From Mycolicibacillus trivialis (GTDB lineage: Bacteria; Actinomycetota; Actinomycetes; Mycobacteriales; Mycobacteriaceae): a stretch of DNA of 64,000 nucleotides. The DNA is taken from positions 26,196-90,195 of the forward strand of contig NZ_LQPZ01000047.1 of assembly GCF_002102395.1 (NCBI RefSeq). The letters run 5' to 3'. This document shows positions 29,720-42,706 of this stretch, piece after piece (within the stretch, counting starts at the first letter, position 1; each line of letters opens with the position of its first letter). The notes under the pieces were generated by a model. The model was not told where the DNA came from. It was given only the letters and a program-made list of their open reading frames with translations, and searched no databases. Position numbers and translations under genes: made by a program.

Positions 29720-30100
29720 TCAGGTTTGCAGCCTGGCGATCTTCGCGGTGTCGCCGAAGAGGTCACTGCGGACGACCTTGCCCGAGCCGTCGAATTCGAG
29801 CACTTGGGCGAACGGCGTCTCCGCGGTGCCCTGGGCGTTGGTGAACCGCTGCGTCCCCAAGGCGACGACACGCTCGCCAGCCTCGAGGTAGGTGTTCGGC
29901 TCGAGTATGACGCTGGTCCAGTATTCCGGGATCCGGGTCATCATGTCGATGATGGCGTCGGAGCCGTGCAGCGCGCCGCCGAGGGGCACCTCGTCGGAGG
30001 AGTGCCAGACGGCGTCATCGGCGAACAGATCCTTCATGCCCGCCACGTCGCCGGCGTGGAACATCTCGTAGGCCTTCTTGACGGTGTCGGTGTGTGACAT
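29720..30100 (-). CDS. SnoaL-like (NTF2-fold) protein
   Basis: This 126-residue protein has the cone-shaped SnoaL/ketosteroid-isomerase-like fold: MSHTDTVKKAYEMFHAGDVA, GMKDLFADDAVWHSSDEVPL, LHGSDAIIDMMTRI and the C-terminal strand VLEFDGSGKVVRSDLFGD. Members bind small hydrophobic ligands or act as isomerases or cyclases. The start is well set by GAGGAGGG before the ATG at 30100. It heads a two-gene unit with the LuxR regulator, so it may sense or modify the signal, which is inference. Confidence 0.85.
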   Translation of the reverse strand: MSHTDTVKKAYEMFHAGDVAGMKDLFADDAVWHSSDEVPLGGALHGSDAIIDMMTRIPEYWTSVILEPNTYLEAGERVVALGTQRFTNAQGTAETPFAQVLEFDGSGKVVRSDLFGDTAKIARLQT

Positions 30101-30302
30101 CGGGTGTCCCTCCTCGGCTGGATCCGGACCGACGTTCTTTCGGTGTTGCTGACGTTTTGACTATCGTGCGGGCCGCGTCCGCGGCGTAGAGCAGTCGGCT
30201 ACCCGATTTCTCGGCATCGCCGGCCCGGTCTCACCCGTTCGGATGAGATCGCGGAGCGATCAGGGTGGCGCGGCACCGGCGGCGGTGGGGTAGGAATTAG
30301 GC

Positions 30303-33899
<3,597 letters not shown>

Positions 33900-34003
33900 C
33901 CGGCGAACCCGGCCGAACCGGATCGCATCGATCCGCACGTGAGCCCCGGACAACGGTGGCATCATCGGCGGCAGCACCTGGCTTCACCCGACGGGAGGGT
34001 CAG

Positions 34004-35464
34004 ATGGGCGACACCAGGCCTCGACCGGTGCGCGTCGCGATCATCGGGGCGGGCATGTCCGGGCTGTGTATGGCGATCAAGCTGCGCGACGCCGGCATCG
34101 ACACGTTCACCGTGTTCGAACAGGCCGACGACGTCGGCGGAACCTGGCGGGACAACACCTATCCCGGCTTGACCTGCGACGTCCCGTCCCGCTATTACAG
34201 CTACTCGTTTCGGCCGAACCCGGACTGGTCGCGGCTGCTGCCGCCCGGGGACGAGATCCAGGCCTATTTCCAGCAGGTCGCCGACGAGCGCGGTATCCGG
34301 GCGCACATCCGGTTCAACACCGCGGTGACCTCGGCGCGCTACCGCGAGCAACGCTGGTGGCTGACCACCGGCGACGGCGCGGAGGAAGCCTTCGACGTGC
34401 TGGTCACCGCGACCGGGGTGCTGCGGGTTCCCCGCCACCCCGACATCGCCGGCCGGGAGTCGTTCGCCGGGCCGGCGTTTCACTCCGCGCGCTGGGATCA
34501 CAGCGTGCCCTTGACCGACAAGCGGATCGGGGTGATCGGCACCGGCTCCACCGGTGTGCAGATCGTCGCCGAACTCGGTGGCAACGTGCGACAGCTGACC
34601 ATGTTCCAGCGCACCCCGCAGTGGATCTACCCGATGCCCAACCCGCGCTACTCGGCGCTGAGCCGGGCGGTGCTGCGCCGGTGGCCGGCGTTGAGCACGG
34701 TGGGCTACCGGGGGTGGGGCGCCTTCTTCCGGTCCCTGTTCGGGCGGGCGGTGGTCCAGCCCGGGGCACAGCGGCGCATCGTCCAGGCGGTATGCCGATG
34801 GAACCTGCGCCTGTCGGTACGCGACCCGCAGTTGCGGGCCAAGTTGACCCCGACCGATCAGCCGTTGTGCAAGCGGCTGATCGCCGCCGGGCACTTCTAC
34901 CGGGCGGTGCAGAAGCCCGATGTGCACCTGGTCACCGACTCGATCGAGCGCATCGAGCCGCGCGGTGTGGTCACCGCCGACGGCGCGCTGCACGAACTGG
35001 ATGTGTTGGTTTACGCCACCGGATTCGACGCCCGGGCCTATGTGCGCCCGATGCAGGTGACCGGCGAGCAGGACCGCAGCCTCGATGAGGTGTGGGCCGA
35101 GGGCCCGCACGCCTACCGCTCGGTGGCGGTGCCCGGGTTCCCCAACCTGTTCATGTTGATGGGGCCGCATTCACCGATCGGCAACCAGTCGCTGGTGCCG
35201 ATCGCCGAGGATCAGGCGGACTACGCGCTGTGGTGGATCAACCGGATCCGCAGCGGCGCGATCACCGCCGCGGCGCCCACCGAACGCGCAACCGTGCGCT
35301 ACAACGACGAGATGAAATCCGCCATGCCGCAGACGGTCTGGGTTACCGGTTGTAACAGCTGGTATCTGGGCAAGGACGGCCTTCCAGAGCTGTTCCCGTG
35401 GACCCCGCAACGCCACCGCGAGTTGTTGCGCCGGCCGGAGCTCGCCGATTTCGAGGTGCGCTGA
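34004..35464 (+). CDS. Flavin-containing (Baeyer-Villiger type) monooxygenase
   Basis: This class B flavoprotein monooxygenase has 486 residues. Two Rossmann turns are present: FAD-binding VAIIGAGMSGLCMAIKL at the N-terminus and NADPH-binding IGVIGTGSTGVQIVAEL around residue 180. Between them is the Baeyer-Villiger fingerprint FAGPAFHSARW (FxGxxxHxxxW followed by D). It oxidises a ketone or related substrate with NADPH and oxygen; mycobacteria carry many such paralogues, and the substrate cannot be told. The ATG follows GGGAGG at five bases. It is inserted between cobN and the Rv2061c-like gene relative to M. tuberculosis order. Confidence 0.93.
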   Translation: MGDTRPRPVRVAIIGAGMSGLCMAIKLRDAGIDTFTVFEQADDVGGTWRDNTYPGLTCDVPSRYYSYSFRPNPDWSRLLPPGDEIQAYFQQVADERGIRAHIRFNTAVTSARYREQRWWLTTGDGAEEAFDVLVTATGVLRVPRHPDIAGRESFAGPAFHSARWDHSVPLTDKRIGVIGTGSTGVQIVAELGGNVRQLTMFQRTPQWIYPMPNPRYSALSRAVLRRWPALSTVGYRGWGAFFRSLFGRAVVQPGAQRRIVQAVCRWNLRLSVRDPQLRAKLTPTDQPLCKRLIAAGHFYRAVQKPDVHLVTDSIERIEPRGVVTADGALHELDVLVYATGFDARAYVRPMQVTGEQDRSLDEVWAEGPHAYRSVAVPGFPNLFMLMGPHSPIGNQSLVPIAEDQADYALWWINRIRSGAITAAAPTERATVRYNDEMKSAMPQTVWVTGCNSWYLGKDGLPELFPWTPQRHRELLRRPELADFEVR

Positions 35465-35469
35465 CCGGG

Positions 35470-35475
35470 TAGGTT
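35470..35475 (+). promoter_or_regulatory. -10 hexamer for leaderless PPOX gene
   Basis: TAGGTT is followed by six bases and the GTG at 35482, with no ribosome binding site. Confidence 0.5.
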
Positions 35476-35481
35476 GGGGTC

Positions 35482-35862
35482 GTGGCCCCGACTTTCGCTG
35501 AGGTTTCTCGCGCCGATTACATCCTGCTGACCACCTTCACCAAGGACGGCCGACCCAAGCCGACGCCGATCTGGGCCGCTCCCGACGGCGACCGGCTGCT
35601 GGTGATCACCCGGGCCGACGCCTGGAAGGTCAAGCGGATCCGTAACACCGCGCGGGTGACCCTGGCTCCCTGTGATGTGCGCGGTCGCCCCAGGGGGGCT
35701 GCCGTGGAGGCCGTCGCCGCGATCCTCGATCCGGCCGAGACCGGCGCCGTCTACGACGCGCTCGGCAAGCGCTACGGATTGATGGGACGGGCCTTCAACT
35801 TCGTCAGCAAACTACGCGGCGGCATGCGCAACAACATCGGGCTCGAACTGCGGGCCGCCTGA
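35482..35862 (+). CDS. PPOX-class F420-binding protein (Rv2061c-like)
   Basis: This 126-residue split-barrel protein of the F420/FMN-binding PPOX family begins with TFAEVSRADYILLTTFTKDG and continues KPTPIWAAPDGDRLLVIT and DAWKVKRIRNTARVTLAPCD. That is the usual layout of the small F420-dependent class. The reaction is unknown. The position after cobN (with the monooxygenase in between) matches Rv2061c. Confidence 0.9.
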   Translation: MAPTFAEVSRADYILLTTFTKDGRPKPTPIWAAPDGDRLLVITRADAWKVKRIRNTARVTLAPCDVRGRPRGAAVEAVAAILDPAETGAVYDALGKRYGLMGRAFNFVSKLRGGMRNNIGLELRAA

Positions 35863-35868
35863 GCGGTC

Positions 35869-36564
35869 CTAAGCGGGCAGGTGCTCGCCGAAGAAGGCGA
35901 ACACCCGCCGCCAGGCGTCCTCGGTGGCGGCCTCGTTGTAGCCGAACCCGGCGATCCGCAGCAGTGGTTGGGCGGGCAGCCGGTTGGCGAAGCTGTGCCC
36001 GGCCCCCGGGTACGCCTTGATGTCGGCGGTCACGTTGTTGGCCTCGACGGCGCGCTGCAGTCGGGCCGGCGCGCCGATCCCGTACGGGTCGCGCCGGCCG
36101 AAGCTGGCCACCACCGGGCAGGCGCCGCTGAGCGCTTCGTCGAGTCGGCGCGGCAGCGGGGTGCCGTAGAACGGTGCGGTCGCGGCGAACCCCTGCGGCG
36201 CGAGCACCAGCGCGAACTGCCCGCCCATGCAGAATCCGGCCACCGCGACCCGCCCGGAACACTCCGGCAGCGCCCGCAGATGATCGCGGGTGGCGAGGAT
36301 GTCATCGAGTGCACGGCCGCGCTGGGTCAGCAATTCGCGGAAGACCCGCGGGATGCAGCGCGCCCGCCCGCCCCGGGCGTACAGGTTCGGGGTGATGGCC
36401 AGATAGCCCGCCGCCGCGATGCGCGCCGAGATCGCTTCTTTGTCCGGCCCGTAGCCGAAGGCGTCGTGGATCACCACCACGCCGGGAAAGGGCCCGTCGC
36501 CGGCGGGCCGGTCCAGCAGGGCATCGATGGGACCGTCCGGGCAATCCACGGTGATAGTCGTCAC
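35869..36564 (-). CDS. Dienelactone hydrolase family protein (Rv2054-like)
   Basis: This alpha/beta hydrolase of about 231 residues has the DLH nucleophile elbow GFCMGGQFA with Cys as nucleophile, the acid in FGRRDPYGIGA and the base in YPGAGHSFANRL, the standard Cys-Asp-His triad. It opens with VTTITVDCPDGPIDALLDRP. I chose the GTG at 36564 because TACGTT (36577-36572) lies seven bases upstream; the frame also has a TTG at 36573. It converges on the PPOX gene with six bases between stops. The ribosomal-protein paralogue and zinc transport genes found in M. tuberculosis between these two are absent. Confidence 0.92.
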   Translation of the reverse strand: MTTITVDCPDGPIDALLDRPAGDGPFPGVVVIHDAFGYGPDKEAISARIAAAGYLAITPNLYARGGRARCIPRVFRELLTQRGRALDDILATRDHLRALPECSGRVAVAGFCMGGQFALVLAPQGFAATAPFYGTPLPRRLDEALSGACPVVASFGRRDPYGIGAPARLQRAVEANNVTADIKAYPGAGHSFANRLPAQPLLRIAGFGYNEAATEDAWRRVFAFFGEHLPA

Positions 36565-36571
36565 AGCAGTC

Positions 36572-36577
36572 AACGTA
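36572..36577 (-). promoter_or_regulatory. -10 hexamer for leaderless dienelactone hydrolase gene
   Basis: On the minus strand TACGTT is followed by seven bases and the GTG at 36564. Confidence 0.4.
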
Positions 36578-36630
36578 GGCGTTCACCGCGCGCCGCGGAA
36601 CCCCGGCGGACGGCCCGACGTTGTCCTCAC

Positions 36631-37107
36631 ATGCTGTCCCGGGTGTTGCTGGCCTACCTGCTGGTCGAAACCGTCGTGCTGATCGTCCTGGTCGCCACGA
36701 TCGGCGCCGGCTGGACCGTCCTGGTCCTGCTGGGGACCTTTCTGCTGGGCCTGCTCATCGCCGGGGCGCAGTTGCGCAGGCAGGCGCTGGTACTGGTGCG
36801 CGGGCTGCGCGACCCGGCCCGCACGCTCACCGACAGTGCTCTGGTGGCGATCGGGGCGGTTCTGGTCGTGGTGCCCGGCCTGGCCAGCAGCGTCGCCGGG
36901 ATCGCGCTGCTGTTGCCGCCCACCCGCGCGGCCGCCCGCCCGGTGCTCAGCGCAGTGGCCCTCGGCCGCATCACCCGCTCCGCCGCTGGCCGAAGCGCGT
37001 CCCCGGTGGTCGACGGCGAGGTCATCGACGGCGAGGTGGTCCCGGAACCGGCCGGGACAGCGACCAGGGTCGCACCGCCTGCCCTGCCCGCCGGCGGCAC
37101 CCCGTAA
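36631..37107 (+). CDS. FxsA-family membrane protein (Rv2053c-like)
   Basis: This 158-residue protein begins MLSRVLLAYLLVETVVLIVL. It has two N-terminal transmembrane helices separated by the short turn GAGWT, and a third hydrophobic stretch (ALVAIGAVLVVVPGLASSVA) before a polar tail with a repeated DGEV motif. FxsA was named from suppression of phage exclusion; the mycobacterial function is unknown. The frame is open far upstream only as a shadow of the hydrolase gene. It lies 9 bases before the amidohydrolase. Confidence 0.88.
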   Translation: MLSRVLLAYLLVETVVLIVLVATIGAGWTVLVLLGTFLLGLLIAGAQLRRQALVLVRGLRDPARTLTDSALVAIGAVLVVVPGLASSVAGIALLLPPTRAAARPVLSAVALGRITRSAAGRSASPVVDGEVIDGEVVPEPAGTATRVAPPALPAGGTP

Positions 37108-37110
37108 CTT
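37105..37110 (+). promoter_or_regulatory. -10 hexamer for leaderless amidohydrolase gene
   Basis: TAACTT, which includes the fxsA stop codon, is followed by six bases and the GTG at 37117. Confidence 0.4.
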
Positions 37111-37116
37111 TGCGGC

Positions 37117-38709
37117 GTGACCACACTGCTGCTCGGTGGGCGCATCCACAGCCCCACGCACCCCGACGCGACCGCGATGGCGGTCCGCAACGGCGTCGTG
37201 GCCTGGCTGGGCTCCGACCCGGTCGCCCGTGAGCAGTTCCCCCACGCGGAGATCGTCGACCTCGACGGCGGCTTCGTCGCCCCCGGCTTCGTCGACAGCC
37301 ACATCCACGTCACCGCCACCGGGCTCACCCTGACCGGCCTGGACCTGGGCGGGGCCACCTCCCGTGAGCACTGCCTCGACCTGCTCGCCGAATACGCCGC
37401 CGCCCACCCCGACGCACCGATCTGGGGCCATGGTTGGGACGAGAGCGACTGGCCCGAGCCCGTCGCACCCACCACCGCCGACCTCGATGCGGTGCTCGGC
37501 CGTCGGCCGGCCTACCTCAGCCGCGTCGACGTCCATTCCGCGCTGGTCTCCGGTGCGCTGCGGGACCGCGTGCCCGGGCTCGACGCTGCGGCCGGTCACA
37601 GTGCGCAGCGGCCGCTGACCGGCGACGCCCACCACCGGGTGCGGGCCGTCGCCCGCAGCCTGCTCACCGCCGCCCAACGCGCCGCCGCCCGGACCGCGGC
37701 GCTGGACGCGGCCGCGGCCGCCGGCATCGTCGCCGTACACGAATGTGCGGGTCCCGACATCGGTGGGCTGGACGACTGGCGGGAGCTGCGCGACACCCAC
37801 CACGGCGTGGAGGTGACCGGTTACTGGGGAGAACCGGTGCGCACCGCGGCGCAGGCCACCGAGTTGCTGGCCGAGACCGGTGCGGCCGGCTTGGCAGGCG
37901 ACCTGTTCGTCGACGGTTCGCTGGGGTCGCGCACCGCGTGGCTGCACGAGCCCTACGCTGACGCCCCGGACTGCACCGGGTCGTGTCACCTGGATGCCGA
38001 CGGCATCGCCGATCACTTGCTGGCCTGCACCGAAGCGGGCGTGACCGCCGGATTCCATGCGATCGGGGATGCCGCGGTCAGCGCGGTCGTGGCCGGGTTG
38101 GCCCGCGCCGTCGACCGGTTCGGCGTCCCGGCGCTCGCACGCTGCGGACACCGGGTGGAGCATCTGGAGATGGTGAGCGCCGAGCAGGCCGCTCGGCTGG
38201 GCTCCTGGGGCGTGATCGCGAGCATGCAACCCGGTTTCGACGCGCGCTGGGGCGGCCCGGACGGGATGTATGCGCAGCGTCTCGGGCCGGTACGCGCCGG
38301 TAACCTCAACCCGTTCGCGCTGTTAGCATCCCAAGGCGTGCCCCTCGCCTTCGGTTCCGACGCCCCGGTCACCGCGCTGAGCCCCTGGGCGATCGTGCGA
38401 GCGGCCGCCACCCATTGCACCGAGGGCAGTGCCCTGTCGGCCCGCGCCGCCTTCGCGGCCGCCACCCGGGGCGGATGGCGGGCGGCCGGTGTCCACGACG
38501 GCCTGACCGGGACCCTGGCACCGGGGGCCCCGGCCTCCTACGCGATCTGGGACACCGGGGAACTCGCCGTCAGCGCGCCGCGCGACGCGGTGCAACGCTG
38601 GTCGACCGATCCGCGGTCGCGGGTGCCGGCATTGCCGGAACTGGGAGCCGATGCGCCACTGCCGCACTGCCGGAGCACGGTCCACCGGGGTGTGGTCATC
38701 CATGGCTGA
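37117..38709 (+). CDS. Amidohydrolase family 3 protein (Rv2052c-like)
   Basis: This 530-residue metal-dependent hydrolase of the YtcJ type has the metal-binding HxH in [12 protein letters not shown] (about residue 66), [25 protein letters not shown] (metal His), [11 protein letters not shown] and the catalytic-site Asp in [15 protein letters not shown]. Substrates of this family are N-acyl or imide compounds; none can be assigned here. Its 3' end overlaps the lnt start by eight bases, and the context (fxsA, lnt, ppm1) matches M. tuberculosis. Confidence 0.9.
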   Translation: MTTLLLGGRIHSPTHPDATAMAVRNGVVAWLGSDPVAREQFPHAEIVDLDGGFVAPGFVDSHIHVTATGLTLTGLDLGGATSREHCLDLLAEYAAAHPDAPIWGHGWDESDWPEPVAPTTADLDAVLGRRPAYLSRVDVHSALVSGALRDRVPGLDAAAGHSAQRPLTGDAHHRVRAVARSLLTAAQRAAARTAALDAAAAAGIVAVHECAGPDIGGLDDWRELRDTHHGVEVTGYWGEPVRTAAQATELLAETGAAGLAGDLFVDGSLGSRTAWLHEPYADAPDCTGSCHLDADGIADHLLACTEAGVTAGFHAIGDAAVSAVVAGLARAVDRFGVPALARCGHRVEHLEMVSAEQAARLGSWGVIASMQPGFDARWGGPDGMYAQRLGPVRAGNLNPFALLASQGVPLAFGSDAPVTALSPWAIVRAAATHCTEGSALSARAAFAAATRGGWRAAGVHDGLTGTLAPGAPASYAIWDTGELAVSAPRDAVQRWSTDPRSRVPALPELGADAPLPHCRSTVHRGVVIHG

Positions 38710-40813
38710 ACGATCGAGGTGGCGCCGCCACGAGGCCACCGAAATCATCCCGGTGGTGCGCGACGGCGATGAGCAGGATTCCGCGCATTTCGAACTGGAC
38801 ACCGACTACGACCCGGTCGGCGACCCCGAACCGCTGCCCGAACCGAGCGACGACGACACCGCCACCGACACTGACGCCGCCGACACCACCGACGCCGACA
38901 CTGACTCGGACGACACCGACACCGGCGACGAGACCGGCCGGGACGAGTCGGACCACGGCGACGGCGCCGGCGAGACCGGTGGGCCGGCGATCCCTGGGGT
39001 GGCCGCGCGGGCCGGGTCCGTCGTCGCGGGCTGGCTCAGTGCGCTGCTGCAGCTGCTGAACCGGGCGGCTCATGCGGGCCTGGCCCGGCTCGCCCGCCTC
39101 GGTGTCGCGACCGTGCCCCGGCTGCCCCGGCTGATCGCCACCGTCGCCGGGGGGGCGCTGCTGTGCACCGCGTTCCCCCCGTGGAGCTGGTGGTGGGCTG
39201 CGGTGGTCGCCGTGGCGCTGCTCAGTTGGGTGCTGACCCGTCCGGACACCACCGCGGCCGGTGGATTCGGCTACGGACTGCTGTTCGGCCTGGTCTTCTA
39301 CATTCCGCTGCTGCCGTGGATCAGCGGGCTGGTCGGCGCGGTGCCCTGGCTGGTGCTGGCGCTGGTCTGTGCGCTCTTCCCGGCGCTGTTCGGGTTGGGG
39401 GCGGTCCTGGTGCGTTCGCTGCCCGGCTGGCCGATCTGGTTCGCCGGCGTCTGGGCGTTGCAGGAATGGTTCAAATCCGTCTTCCCGTTCGGCGGGTTCC
39501 CCTGGGGCGTCATCGGGTTCAGCCAGACCGACGGCCCCTTCCTACCGTTGGCCTCGCTCGGCGGTATCCCGCTGTTGTCGGCCGCGATCGTGCTGCTCGG
39601 CTGCGCGATGACCGCGCTGGCCGTCGAGATCATCCACTGGTGGCGCCAGGACCCGCAGACCCAGAAGACCGGGGCGCCGCCCGCGGTGGTGCTGCCCGGC
39701 GTGTGCATCTGCCTGGTGCTGTTCAGCGCGGTCGCGGTCTGGCCCACCGTGCGCCGCGCCGGGTCCGGAGCGGAGAACACCCCCGGGGTCACCGTGGCCG
39801 CCGTGCAGGGCAACGTGCCGCGGCTGGGACTCGACTTCAACGAACAGCGCCGCGAAGTGCTCGACAATCATGTCCAGCAGACCCTGCGGCTGGCCGAGGA
39901 GGTCCACGCCGGGCACGCCCCGCAGCCGCAATTCGTGGTCTGGCCGGAGAACGCCTCGGACATCGACCCGCTGACCAACACCGACGCCGCCGAGCAGATC
40001 ACCATGGCCGCCCGGGTCATCGGCGCGCCGATCCTGGTCGGCACGGTGCTGCGCGCACCCGGCTGGACCGCCGACAACCCGGTGTCGACGAACTCGGTGT
40101 TGGTCTGGGATCCGGCCGTCGGGCCCACCGACCGCCACGACAAACAGATCGTGCAGCCGTTCGGTGAGTATCTGCCCTGGCGCGGCTTCTTCCGGCACCT
40201 GTCCGCCTACGCCGACCGTGCCGGCTATTTCGTCCCGGTCGAGGGCACCGGGGTGGTGCAGGCCGCGGGCGTGCCGGTCGGCGTCGCCACCTGCTGGGAA
40301 ATCATTTTCGACCGCGCGCCGCGCGAATCGGTGCGCAACGGGGCACAACTACTGGTGGTGCCGACCAACAACGCCACCTTCGACGCCGCGATGAGCACCC
40401 AGCAGTTGGCTTTTGCCAAGGCGCGCGCGGTCGAACACGACCGCTACGTCGTCGTCGCCGGCACCACCGGGATCAGCGCCGTCATCGCCCCGGACGGCCG
40501 GGAACTCGGCCGCACCGAGTTCTTCCAGCCGGCCTTCCTCGACCAGCAGGTCCACCTGAAGACCACGCTGACACCGGCCACCCGATGGGGCCCGGCTGTT
40601 CAGTGGCTGCTGGCCGGTCTGGGGTTGGCCGCCCTGCTCGCGGCGATGTTGCAGAATAAACCCTCGCTGCGGACCTGGCCGCCGCGCCTGCCACGCCGTA
40701 CCCCACCCGACACCGGCTCCAACGGAGCCACCGACCCCGACGACGACGCTGTCGGGACCGACAGCACCGAGACGCCCCCGGAGCCCTCCGGGCCGGACAG
40801 AGGAGCCCCATGA
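38702..40813 (+). CDS. lnt: Apolipoprotein N-acyltransferase Lnt
   Basis: Lnt adds the third acyl chain to lipoproteins in the membrane. The 703-residue protein has an unusual N-terminal Asp/Thr-rich tract (about residues 30-95) before the helices (about 130-340) and the CN-hydrolase domain. The catalytic triad is visible: Glu in [11 protein letters not shown], Lys in [17 protein letters not shown] and Cys in [13 protein letters not shown]-terminal helix and a charged tail follow. In M. tuberculosis Lnt and Ppm1 are one polypeptide; here the stop overlaps the ppm1 start (ATGA), giving two proteins. Confidence 0.95.
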   Translation: MAERSRWRRHEATEIIPVVRDGDEQDSAHFELDTDYDPVGDPEPLPEPSDDDTATDTDAADTTDADTDSDDTDTGDETGRDESDHGDGAGETGGPAIPGVAARAGSVVAGWLSALLQLLNRAAHAGLARLARLGVATVPRLPRLIATVAGGALLCTAFPPWSWWWAAVVAVALLSWVLTRPDTTAAGGFGYGLLFGLVFYIPLLPWISGLVGAVPWLVLALVCALFPALFGLGAVLVRSLPGWPIWFAGVWALQEWFKSVFPFGGFPWGVIGFSQTDGPFLPLASLGGIPLLSAAIVLLGCAMTALAVEIIHWWRQDPQTQKTGAPPAVVLPGVCICLVLFSAVAVWPTVRRAGSGAENTPGVTVAAVQGNVPRLGLDFNEQRREVLDNHVQQTLRLAEEVHAGHAPQPQFVVWPENASDIDPLTNTDAAEQITMAARVIGAPILVGTVLRAPGWTADNPVSTNSVLVWDPAVGPTDRHDKQIVQPFGEYLPWRGFFRHLSAYADRAGYFVPVEGTGVVQAAGVPVGVATCWEIIFDRAPRESVRNGAQLLVVPTNNATFDAAMSTQQLAFAKARAVEHDRYVVVAGTTGISAVIAPDGRELGRTEFFQPAFLDQQVHLKTTLTPATRWGPAVQWLLAGLGLAALLAAMLQNKPSLRTWPPRLPRRTPPDTGSNGATDPDDDAVGTDSTETPPEPSGPDRGAP

Positions 40814-41592
40814 CCGCCGGCAGCCCGCCCGACGATTCGCGCCCCCGCCCGACCGGGCGCAGCCTGGTGATCATCCCGACCTTCAACGAGCGGGAGAACC
40901 TGCCGCTCATCCTCGGGCGGGTGCGCCGTGCGGCACCGGAGGTCGACGTCCTCATCGTCGACGACGGCAGCCCGGACGGCACCGGCGAACTGGCCGACGA
41001 GCTGGCACTGGCCGACCCCGACGCGGTCTACGTCATGCACCGCACCAGCAAGGACGGCCTCGGCGCGGCCTACCTGGCCGGGTTCGCCTGGGGCCTCGAA
41101 CGCGGCTACTCGGTGTTGGTCGAGATGGACGCCGACGGCAGCCACGCGCCCGAGCAACTGCACCGGCTGCTCGAGGCCATCGACGCCGGCGCCGACGTGG
41201 CGATCGGCTCGCGCTACGTCGAGGGCGGCGAAGTGCGGAACTGGCCGGTGCGCCGGCTCCTGCTGTCCAAGACCGCCAACACCTATTCGCGGCTGCTGCT
41301 CGGCGTCAAGATCCGCGACATCACCGCCGGCTACCGCGCCTACCGGCGCGAGGTCCTCGAGGAGATCAACCTCGATGCGGTGGACTCCAAGGGCTACTGC
41401 TTCCAGATCGACCTGAGTTGGCGGGCCATCAACCACGGTTTCACCATCGTCGAGGTGCCGATCACGTTCACCGAACGGGAACTGGGCGTCTCGAAGATGA
41501 GCGGGTCCAACATCCGCGAAGCGATGGCTCAGGTCGCCCGGTGGGGGATCGGCGGGCGGTGGGACCGGGCGCGCGGCGCCGTCCGATCCTGA
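40810..41592 (+). CDS. ppm1: Polyprenol monophosphomannose synthase Ppm1
   Basis: Ppm1 transfers mannose from GDP-mannose to polyprenol phosphate, supplying the donor for lipomannan, LAM and protein mannosylation. The 260-residue GT2 protein has [31 protein letters not shown], the DxD-type [21 protein letters not shown] and the family signature [20 protein letters not shown]. It lacks its own membrane helices, so it probably depends on Lnt for membrane placement; the four-base overlap supports coupled synthesis. Confidence 0.96.
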   Translation: MTAGSPPDDSRPRPTGRSLVIIPTFNERENLPLILGRVRRAAPEVDVLIVDDGSPDGTGELADELALADPDAVYVMHRTSKDGLGAAYLAGFAWGLERGYSVLVEMDADGSHAPEQLHRLLEAIDAGADVAIGSRYVEGGEVRNWPVRRLLLSKTANTYSRLLLGVKIRDITAGYRAYRREVLEEINLDAVDSKGYCFQIDLSWRAINHGFTIVEVPITFTERELGVSKMSGSNIREAMAQVARWGIGGRWDRARGAVRS

Positions 41593-41830
41593 TTCAGTCG
41601 GCCGGGCACTTCCGCCGTTGTCTTCGGAGTAGCCGGGGTGCCCCGGGCCGGGGTTCGACCAGTTGTCCGGGCCCGGCCGCGATCATCGGGCTGCCTTTCC
41701 GGGCGCCCATGCCGAGGCACGGTGATTTCGTTACCTCGACCATCGGGCGGAGGGCGGACCGCCAGCATCGACCAAACCGCGTAGAACCCACGCCCCGCTG
41801 CGTAGCCCGCTCGTACGCGCTGAGAGTCGG

Positions 41831-42166
41831 TCAGCCGCGACGCCGCGCCTTGATCAGCGCCAACCGCTCCTTGAGCAACTCCTCGAGCTCCTCGACCGAA
41901 CGCCGCTCCAGCAGCATGTCCCAGTGCGTCCGCGGTGGCTTGACCTTCTTCGGCTCGGGGGCCTCACCCTCGATCAGGGTGCCTTCCATGCCGTTGCGGC
42001 AGATCCAGACGCCGGGGATCTCGGCGTCGTCGGCGAACGGGACGTCGAACTCTTCACCGTTCTCGGTGCGGTAGCGGGCCACTTGGCGCGGCGCCAGGTC
42101 GTGGTCCCGGTCGGTTTCGTAACTAACCGCCCCGAGCCGGCTTCCTCGAAGAACACGGTCGGCCAT
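41831..42166 (-). CDS. rbpA: RNA polymerase-binding protein RbpA
   Basis: RbpA stabilises the group I/II sigma holoenzyme and promoter open complex. The 111-residue product is nearly identical to the M. tuberculosis protein as I recall it: MADRVLRGSRLGAVSYETDR, the core VARYRTENGEEFDVPFADDA, the basic linker PEPKKVKPPRTHWDML and the sigma-interaction helix RRSVEELEELLKERLALI. The start is fixed by GAGAGG upstream. A 238-base gap with no gene separates its stop from that of the convergent ppm1; I see no clear terminator there. Confidence 0.98.
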   Translation of the reverse strand: MADRVLRGSRLGAVSYETDRDHDLAPRQVARYRTENGEEFDVPFADDAEIPGVWICRNGMEGTLIEGEAPEPKKVKPPRTHWDMLLERRSVEELEELLKERLALIKARRRG

Positions 42167-42243
42167 CGGACCTCACCTCTCAACACAATGCTTTGCGCTC
42201 AGCGCATCGGCGAACACAATTCTCGGCACAAACTCGTCAGGTC

Positions 42244-42271
42244 AACGCGTCGGCCGGCGGGAAAAGTTCCC
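42244..42271 (-). promoter_or_regulatory. Candidate ECF-type (SigH/SigE-like) promoter for rbpA
   Basis: On the minus strand GGGAAC (42271-42266) is followed after 19 bases by GTT (42246-42244), about 78 bases before the rbpA start. This resembles stress-sigma promoters of the GGGAAC/GTT type; regulation of rbpA by a SigR-class factor is known in Streptomyces. The spacer is one or two bases long for the class. Confidence 0.35.
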
Positions 42272-42350
42272 GGCACCCGCCGACGCCGCCGCAGGCGCGA
42301 CCACTGATGATACCGCGACCCGGCCCGGCGGCCGACTACACTCGGCAGCC

Positions 42351-42689
42351 GTGACGCGCCGCCGCCCGCCCCAGCCCTGCCGCTGGTGCGGCCGGGAGGT
42401 CTCCGACACCCCCACCGGTCGTCGCCGCCAGTACTGCCGCCAGTCCTGCCGCCAGCGCGCTTACGAACAGCGCACCCAGCTCGCCGCTGCGGGCGGTGCG
42501 GCACTGCCCGCCGACGCGGTGGTGCTCACCGCCGAGGAGGCGGCCACCCTCGCCGACCGGATCTACCAGGTCCGCTGCGCGGCCGAGGACGTCGCCACCG
42601 CACTCGAGGAGGGCGTCGAACCCGGTGAGCTGCGCGCGCTGTGCGCGCGGGTGCTCCACGCCGCCGCGGCGGCCGACGGCTGGCGCTGA
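42351..42689 (+). CDS. Small zinc-knuckle protein (Rv2049c region)
   Basis: This 112-residue protein has an N-terminal Cys cluster: CRWCGREVSDTPTGRRRQYC then RQSCRQRAYEQR. That is a CxxC plus CxxxC knuckle of the kind found in small DNA- or RNA-binding proteins. A helical C-terminal half follows (LADRIYQVRCAAEDVATALE). A TACACT hexamer (42337-42342) lies eight bases before the GTG start, so it is probably leaderless. It diverges from rbpA. In M. tuberculosis pks12 follows here; in this window the next gene ends only 17 bases away. Confidence 0.8.
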   Translation: MTRRRPPQPCRWCGREVSDTPTGRRRQYCRQSCRQRAYEQRTQLAAAGGAALPADAVVLTAEEAATLADRIYQVRCAAEDVATALEEGVEPGELRALCARVLHAAAAADGWR

Positions 42690-42706
42690 GCAGGAGTCTG
42701 CGCCGG

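Noticed and set aside
30247..30261. Palindrome GATCGC-GGA-GCGATC before cobN as an operator
   Set aside because: Six-base arms of this composition are common by chance in such DNA, and no related site is seen at the other cob genes.
41593..41830. Gap between ppm1 and rbpA as a possible tRNA or terminator
   Set aside because: A GGTTCGACC stretch recalls a T-loop, but no acceptor or anticodon arms can be drawn, and no stem with a T-run is visible.
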